The notes under the pieces were generated by a model. That model made no database searches, was not told the DNA's origin, and was given only the letters and a program-made list of their open reading frames with translations. 10,048 nucleotides of DNA from assembly GCA_964609795.1 (NCBI GenBank), contig CAZSTC010000076.1, positions 1-10,048 on the forward strand, in the 5' to 3' direction. Made by a program: the position numbers and the translations under genes. Positions 6,618-10,048 of the stretch are shown piece after piece (positions within the stretch are counted from its first letter, which is position 1; each line of letters opens with the position of its first letter). The stretch is from UBA1412 sp964609795. GTDB taxonomy: Bacteria > Verrucomicrobiota > Verrucomicrobiia > Limisphaerales > UBA1412.

Positions 6618-7733
6618 TCAGATCACATTGCGCCCTTCCGCAAGGTTAATTAGGCGCGGGAAGCAGAGTGTCGCCGATTTTCTGCCACTTCCCGGCTGCA
6701 ACTCTCGCAATATCCCGGCATCTTTCATTAGCCTCAATAGTCCCGGTGTTGTTTTTTCGTGGACGCCGAACTCCCGATTCAGTTGCATTGCCACATCCGA
6801 GGTTCGGAAAATCGGTTTGCTGAAGATCACATCCAGCACATGCACAGTGTACTGGGAATGCGTCACTTTCTGGATGGCGTGTTTCATTTCTTCATACAAA
6901 GACTGAATTGCGCCCACCCGCTCGCCATTCTGGATTGCTTGCGTTATCACCGCCTGAAGGAAAAAGGCAATCCATCCATTCCAATCACGGTCGGTTGAGA
7001 TCGCCTTCAATCGGGCGTAGTATTCGTCCCGGTGGCTCTCCAAATATTCCGAAAGGTAAAACATCGGCTGCGAAAGAACCTTCTTCTGGTACAGGAACAG
7101 GGGGATCAGAATGCGCCCAATACGCCCGTTGCCATCCTTGAACGGGTGAATGATTTCAAATTGGGCATGAACCACTGCTGTTTGCAGCAGGAAGTCTATG
7201 TCGTCGCTGTTCAAATAGCACTCCCAATCCTGCAAAAAATCCTGCAGCTGCAACGGATTAGGCGGCACAAATTTTGCCTGCTCAATGGTGCAGCCGTACT
7301 TGCCGATCCAGTTCTGATCTTTGCGGAATTCGCCCGGCGTTTTGTCCTGCCCGCGTACGCTGTCCAACAGAATACGGTGCAGTTCGCGTACAAAGCCCAG
7401 GCGTATAGGATAGTCTTTCAGGTACTCCCGGGCTGAGTAGAGAGCCTCACGATAATTGGAGATTTCCTGGATATCCTTGTACTTTTCGCCTTCTTTAAGC
7501 AATCCGGCTTCCTGCTCCAACACCTCGTCCACCGTTGCCTGAGTTCCCTCAATTTTTGAGGAAAGTACAGCCTCCTGCGTGGTTAACGGAGAAAGCATCA
7601 CCGATGGGTTGGGAATCCCCTGAAGAAGGCCATCATACCGGGCCAAGGCTGCATTGGCTTGTCCCACCAACGGCAGCAGTCGCTGATAGTCCAAATCCGT
7701 CAATGGCAATTTATCAGGTTTATAGGGGGTCAA
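6618..7733 (-). CDS. Fic/DOC domain protein, probable AMP-transferase with N-terminal self-inhibition and C-terminal winged helix
   Basis: Fic enzymes transfer AMP, or sometimes another group, to hydroxyl side chains of target proteins. Counting from the TTG at 7733 (371 residues), the N-terminal region has the inhibitory motif S58-x-x-x-E62-G63 (SSKIEG), marking a class II self-inhibited Fic. The active core HPFKDGNGRIGR (196-207) is intact, with catalytic H196. Residues about 296-364 form a probable winged-helix domain. Overall order and length resemble SoFic of Shewanella. I prefer the TTG start because GAGGAGG lies six bases upstream of it; an ATG at 7754 adds seven residues but has no ribosome-binding site, and GAGGAGG would then be coding. 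The gene stands alone without a small antitoxin, as expected when inhibition is built in. Confidence 0.9.
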   Translation of the reverse strand: MTPYKPDKLPLTDLDYQRLLPLVGQANAALARYDGLLQGIPNPSVMLSPLTTQEAVLSSKIEGTQATVDEVLEQEAGLLKEGEKYKDIQEISNYREALYSAREYLKDYPIRLGFVRELHRILLDSVRGQDKTPGEFRKDQNWIGKYGCTIEQAKFVPPNPLQLQDFLQDWECYLNSDDIDFLLQTAVVHAQFEIIHPFKDGNGRIGRILIPLFLYQKKVLSQPMFYLSEYLESHRDEYYARLKAISTDRDWNGWIAFFLQAVITQAIQNGERVGAIQSLYEEMKHAIQKVTHSQYTVHVLDVIFSKPIFRTSDVAMQLNREFGVHEKTTPGLLRLMKDAGILRELQPGSGRKSATLCFPRLINLAEGRNVI

Positions 7734-7746
7734 AATACACCTCCTC
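7734..7746 (-). promoter_or_regulatory. Ribosome-binding site fixing the Fic start
   Basis: On the minus strand GAGGAGG is followed by TGTATT and then TTG. The motif is a near-full match to the anti-SD sequence at ideal spacing and argues for TTG at 7733 over the ATG at 7754. Confidence 0.6.
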
Positions 7747-7752
7747 GAAGGC

Positions 7753-7769
7753 ATCGGTAATGAACCGAT
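7753..7769. promoter_or_regulatory. Palindrome upstream of the Fic start, possible operator
   Basis: ATCGGT (7753-7758) and ACCGAT (7764-7769) form a perfect 6-base inverted repeat with a 5-base spacer. With the TTG start it lies 20-36 bases upstream of the coding region, a usual operator position. A related CGGTTCAT lies at 7821-7828. The protein that would bind is unknown; self-regulation by the Fic winged helix is possible. Confidence 0.3.
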
Positions 7770-8100
7770 AAAGGATCCTTTTCAGTTGCAAGTTCCATTT
7801 CGCACCTATCGTGTGTTTGGCGGTTCATATCGATTTCAATTTTGTCCCCGGAGAGAAATCTGCTAAATATCTACTCCAGGTTGTCGTTGACGGCCGGCAT
7901 TGGAGACAAAGCCGGTATCGCGAAATACAAACCTCCGAGGTTTATACTCGGCAAGTTTCTTTTCTTCCCGCTTATTAAGTCCATCAAAGACTCAATTCTT
8001 TGACCAAGAAGTCACTTTTAATGAGCTTCATCAAAAGAGCTTGAAAAATCAAACATAAAATAAAAAAAAGAGTTGCAGGAAAAGAAGCCGAGAGTTAAGG

Positions 8101-8136
8101 CTGCGTAATCTGCGGTTTATTCTCCGGATATCACCC
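8101..8136 (+). repeat. Left copy of imperfect direct repeat flanking the TlpA-like gene
   Basis: CTGCGTAATCTGCGGTTTA is followed by TTCTCCGGATATCACCC. The second copy at 9481-9520 has the same two blocks, with two changes in the first block, two in the second and four extra bases between the blocks. The first block belongs to the phased ATCTGCG repeat family. Confidence 0.55.
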
Positions 8137-8143
8137 TTTTGGC

Positions 8144-8172
8144 TTGCTCTGGGTGTGGTTGGGCTCTACACT
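8144..8172 (+). promoter_or_regulatory. Candidate promoter of the TlpA-like gene
   Basis: TTGCTC (8144-8149) and TACACT (8167-8172) stand 17 bases apart. Transcription would begin at about 8179-8181, at or next to the ATG, giving a leaderless or near-leaderless message. This fits the absence of a Shine-Dalgarno site. The -35 match is poor, so confidence is limited. Confidence 0.35.
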
Positions 8173-8180
8173 TCGAACCT

Positions 8181-9371
8181 ATGAAGAAGTTTTATTCTTT
8201 GTGCATTGCGGCACTGGTGCTCAGTTTGAGCCTTTCCAGTGCTTTGGCGGACAAGATCGGCGACAAGGCCAAGCCCCTGAACATCTCCGAATGGGTGAAA
8301 GGTGCCACGGCTGAAGCTCCCGTAAATGTCACGGACGGCAAGAATTTCTATGTCGTTGAATTTTGGGCCACTTGGTGCGGCCCTTGCAAAACCTCAATAC
8401 CCCATTTGACCGAACTACAGAAGAAATACAAGGATAAGGGCGTCGTGTTCGTGGGCGTTTCCAACGAAACGATAGAGAAGGTGAAGCCTTTTGTCGAAGA
8501 ACAGGGTGAGAAAATGGATTACGTCGTCGCTCTGGATAAAGAGAACCTCACCAACAAGGATTACATGAGGGCTTATGGGCAGAACGGTATCCCCACCGCT
8601 TTCGTGATCAACAAGAAGGGGCAGATCGCCTGGGTGGGTCACCCGATGACGATGGATAAGCCTCTGGAACAGATTGTTGCCGATACTTATGATCTGAAAG
8701 CCGCCATCAAGGCCGATGAAATGCGGAGCAAAATCTCCGATTTCTCCACGCTTTTGAAAGAAAAAGACCCGAAGGCAAAAGAGACCGCCGAAGCTCTGCT
8801 CAAGGATATCGGCAAGAATGCGGATCTCTTGCGGCAGTTGGTTGACGCCTGCTACATGGCAGGAGAATACGACCTGCTCAATAAGGTGCTGGACCAGCTT
8901 GCCAGCGTGGATGATGCCTCGGCCCAACAGGTCAAGAGCATACGCACCCAGATCGAATCCAGACAGCTCTCCAGCAAGTACAAAGCCGCTTTGGACGCGA
9001 AAGATGAGGCAGCGCTGAAATCGCTTCAGAAGGATGTTCTGGAGAAACTCAAAGGCGATGCCCGCGGTCTGGTCAGCTTTGCCTACGAAATGGGAACCCA
9101 GGGAGATGCGAAATCTCAACTGAGCTTCCTGCTCAGTCTGCTTGATGAGGCTGATAAGGTCGGAGGCGAGCCCATGGTACCCGGACCTGAATTTTTCCGC
9201 GCAGTGATTTATTACCGCGCCGGTGATGTCGAAAAAGGTGACGCCAGCGGAGAGAAGGCTCTTTCGGCCGTTACCAACCAGACGATGAAGACTCAGTTGG
9301 GTGAATACCTGAAAAACATGAAGCCGAAGCCGGTCGAAGAGAAAAAGGCCGAAGAAAAGAAGGCTGAATAA
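8181..9371 (+). CDS. Exported TlpA/ResA-like thioredoxin-fold protein with long helical C-terminal region
   Basis: From ATG 8181 the protein has 396 residues. Residues 1-23 (MKKF, a hydrophobic core, then SSALA) form a Sec signal peptide with cleavage before D24. A thioredoxin domain covers about 24-170: WCGPC with redox cysteines C66 and C69, and cis-proline P138 in NGIPTAF. It probably reduces or isomerises disulfides in exported proteins. Residues 180-380 are rich in Ala, Leu, Lys and Glu and look alpha-helical, perhaps TPR-like, suggesting a protein-binding arm. The end KPKPVEEKKAEEKKAE is charged and low-complexity. An in-frame TTG at 8139 would add 14 residues ahead of the signal peptide and is unlikely. 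It is monocistronic, with a good terminator 65 bases after the stop. Confidence 0.88.
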   Translation: MKKFYSLCIAALVLSLSLSSALADKIGDKAKPLNISEWVKGATAEAPVNVTDGKNFYVVEFWATWCGPCKTSIPHLTELQKKYKDKGVVFVGVSNETIEKVKPFVEEQGEKMDYVVALDKENLTNKDYMRAYGQNGIPTAFVINKKGQIAWVGHPMTMDKPLEQIVADTYDLKAAIKADEMRSKISDFSTLLKEKDPKAKETAEALLKDIGKNADLLRQLVDACYMAGEYDLLNKVLDQLASVDDASAQQVKSIRTQIESRQLSSKYKAALDAKDEAALKSLQKDVLEKLKGDARGLVSFAYEMGTQGDAKSQLSFLLSLLDEADKVGGEPMVPGPEFFRAVIYYRAGDVEKGDASGEKALSAVTNQTMKTQLGEYLKNMKPKPVEEKKAEEKKAE

Positions 9372-9435
9372 CCGCTTCAAAAAGAATTACGAAGGAGACG
9401 GGAGCCGGAGAAGCTTCCTCTCCTGAAACGATACA

Positions 9436-9458
9436 GGAGCCCGCATTGGGCTCCTTTT
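9436..9458 (+). terminator. Rho-independent terminator of the TlpA-like gene
   Basis: GGAGCCC (9436-9442) pairs perfectly with GGGCTCC (9448-9454) around GCATT, followed at once by TTTT and a further TTT after CA. This is the clearest terminator in the window. Confidence 0.85.
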
Positions 9459-9480
9459 CATTTAACACATCAGCGAAAAT

Positions 9481-9520
9481 CTGCGTAATCTACGGATTAA
9501 ATATTCCCCGGATATATCCC
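9481..9520 (+). repeat. Right copy of imperfect direct repeat, upstream of the tRNA
   Basis: CTGCGTAATCTACGGATTA, then AATA, then TTCCCCGGATATATCCC. It matches the copy at 8101-8136 and is preceded by GCGAAAAT, extending the ATCTGCG-type periodicity. Confidence 0.55.
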
Positions 9521-9545
9521 TGCACCGTTTTGTTGCTGAAAAAAC

Positions 9546-9574
9546 TTGCAAAGGTTTTTTTTCATTGGCAGACT
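9546..9574 (+). promoter_or_regulatory. Candidate tRNA promoter
   Basis: TTGCAA (9546-9551) and CAGACT (9569-9574) are 17 bases apart and would start transcription near 9581, eight bases before the mature tRNA. The -10 keeps the key A at position 2 and T at position 6 but is otherwise weak. Confidence 0.4.
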
Positions 9575-9588
9575 GTCCGCCGTGCTGT

Positions 9589-9663
9589 GCCAGAGTAGCT
9601 CAGCGGTAGAGCAGGGGACTCATAAGCCCTTGGTCGGGGGTTCGATTCCCTCCTCTGGCACCA
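9589..9663 (+). tRNA. tRNA with anticodon CAT, probably elongator tRNA-Met
   Basis: A full cloverleaf of 75 bases includes an encoded CCA end. The acceptor GCCAGAG (9589-9595) pairs with CTCTGGC (9653-9659), with discriminator A9660. The D stem is GCTC/GAGC. The anticodon loop CTCATAA has CAT at 9621-9623. The T arm is GGGGG-TTCGATT-CCCTC. The anticodon stem has a G-U pair at its outer end and an A-G mismatch next to the loop. The paired 1-72 and the absence of three G-C pairs next to the loop exclude initiator tRNA. A tRNA-Ile with lysidine also carries CAT; the A4-U69 and G5-C68 pairs differ from the C4-G69/C5-G68 favoured by TilS in E. coli, so Met is preferred. A T-rich tract follows at 9664-9676. 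Confidence 0.93.
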
Positions 9664-9767
9664 CTTTTTCTTCTTCCTCCCAGATTCCCATTTCGGTGCG
9701 CATCACCACTAGCATCACATTCCGGCATATTGATCAGATTAAAGAGGTTCGCTGCCTGGACATCGTG

Positions 9768-10048
9768 CTACTTTTTTGTCTCAATTATCTGCCAGTACCC
9801 ACTATTACTAGAGCCGATTCGACAAAGGATTCCCTGGTTTTTAAGTTTCTCAATATCCCTTTTTATTGTTTTTTCATTAACCTTACATTCCGTTGCAATG
9901 TTGGATACTGTAACCCTGTTGTTCTCTTCTATCATTTGAATAATTCGGTTGAGTCTATTTACAGGGACATTTACATCGGGGACATTTACATCAGGGACAT
10001 TTACATCAGGGACATTTACATCAGGGACATTTACATCAGGGACATTTA
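9768..10048 (-). CDS. C-terminal part of a probable winged-helix regulator with VNVPD repeats (AlbA_2/Schlafen-like family suspected)
   Basis: The last 92 residues are visible and the rest lies beyond the right edge. The first 28 residues are a tandem VNVPD pentapeptide array. The remaining 64 form a compact DeoR-like winged helix: NRLNRIIQMIEE (helix 1), VTVSNIATECKV (helix 2), NEKTIKRDIEKLKNQGIL (recognition helix), then RIGSSNSGYWQII (wing). This ending, including the GYW motif, matches the C-terminal domain of COG2865-type proteins with an N-terminal AlbA_2/Schlafen-like domain, in which short N-V-P/T-D/E repeats before the winged helix are also seen. Some Fic proteins share such a tail, so the N-terminal domain is uncertain. 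The gene is more AT-rich than the others here, suggesting recent transfer. It ends 105 bases from the tRNA. Confidence 0.8.
   Translation of the reverse strand, partial: NVPDVNVPDVNVPDVNVPDVNVPDVNVPVNRLNRIIQMIEENNRVTVSNIATECKVNEKTIKRDIEKLKNQGILCRIGSSNSGYWQIIETKK
9964..10048 (+). repeat. 15-base in-frame minisatellite
   Basis: The plus-strand unit is GGGACATTTACATCR. Five full copies (9964-9978, 9979-9993, 9994-10008, 10009-10023, 10024-10038) and ten bases of a sixth are visible, and the array runs off the window. The only difference among copies is G at 9978 instead of A, which is synonymous (proline CCC for CCT on the minus strand). On the minus strand each unit encodes VNVPD. Confidence 0.95.

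Larger units (their letters stand above)
7734..8180. other. Divergent intergenic region between Fic and the TlpA-like gene
   Basis: About 450 bases without a confident gene. Besides the Fic ribosome-binding site and palindrome, there is a plus-strand frame open from 7772 to 7977 with no ATG, too short and unsupported to call. An A-rich run (about 8045-8070) and a phased repeat copy (8100-8119) precede the TlpA-like gene. A candidate promoter for that gene is at 8144-8172. Confidence 0.5.

Noticed and set aside
6618..7754. Toxin-antitoxin pair built around the Fic gene
   Set aside because: No small antitoxin gene adjoins it, and the inhibitory helix motif is within the Fic protein itself.
8415..9380. 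Minus-strand open frame of 321 codons
   Set aside because: It is antisense to the TlpA-like gene, which has a signal peptide and WCGPC motif; the antisense translation shows no family signature.
9730..9939. Plus-strand open frame of 69 codons after the tRNA
   Set aside because: It is antisense to the winged-helix coding region on the minus strand, which matches a known domain pattern.
9964..10048. CRISPR array or replication iterons at the right edge
   Set aside because: The 15-base units are directly contiguous without spacers and are in frame with an open reading frame ending in a winged-helix domain, so they are a coding minisatellite.

Overview
The window reads as a stretch of bacterial chromosome at roughly 50-55% GC. 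It carries ordinary housekeeping genes, one tRNA, several repeat-rich intergenic gaps and an accessory-looking right edge. No marker gene fixes the taxon. A Tat-type signal on a sugar-isomerase-like protein, a C-terminal tail of the kind ending many secreted PVC proteins, weak or absent Shine-Dalgarno sites before several genes, and intergenic repeats of the ATCYGYG type together suggest a member of the PVC superphylum (Verrucomicrobiota, Kiritimatiellota or Lentisphaerota). This is an inference of moderate strength.

Layout. 1-132 is the tail of a probable secreted protein, followed by a candidate terminator. 133-595 is non-coding and holds a 168-base element with inverted, 10-base-periodic arms. 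596-1489 encodes an exported TIM-barrel sugar epimerase/isomerase-like protein. After a strong terminator, 1590-4932 is a co-directional run: glutamate racemase (murI), an ElbB-type DJ-1/glyoxalase protein, a membrane-anchored GT2 glycosyltransferase and a SAM methyltransferase, with the last three genes only 21-22 bases apart. The methyltransferase meets larE tail to tail with overlapping stops. larE (sulfur transferase) and an NfeD-type membrane protein form a two-gene minus-strand unit with a 4-base ATGA overlap. A repeat-rich gap follows, then a minus-strand Fic AMP-transferase-like gene, a 447-base divergent gap, a plus-strand TlpA-like thioredoxin lipoprotein-free exported protein with a clear terminator, and a tRNA with anticodon CAT. 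The right edge holds the C-terminal 92 residues of an AT-rich minus-strand gene: a pentapeptide VNVPD array encoded by a perfect-phase 15-base minisatellite, followed by a winged-helix DNA-binding domain.

How the genes relate. murI supplies D-glutamate for peptidoglycan; the neighbouring GT2 enzyme and methyltransferase could act on envelope glycans or small molecules, but no shared pathway is proved. larE without larB or larC in view suggests the rest of the nickel-pincer pathway is elsewhere or that this is an orphan family member. Fic and the minisatellite-bearing regulator are typical accessory genes and lie on either side of the TlpA-like gene and the tRNA.

I did not find a convincing undescribed multi-gene system. 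The most interesting signals are the in-frame minisatellite at the right edge and a family of helically phased intergenic repeats seen at five places in the window.
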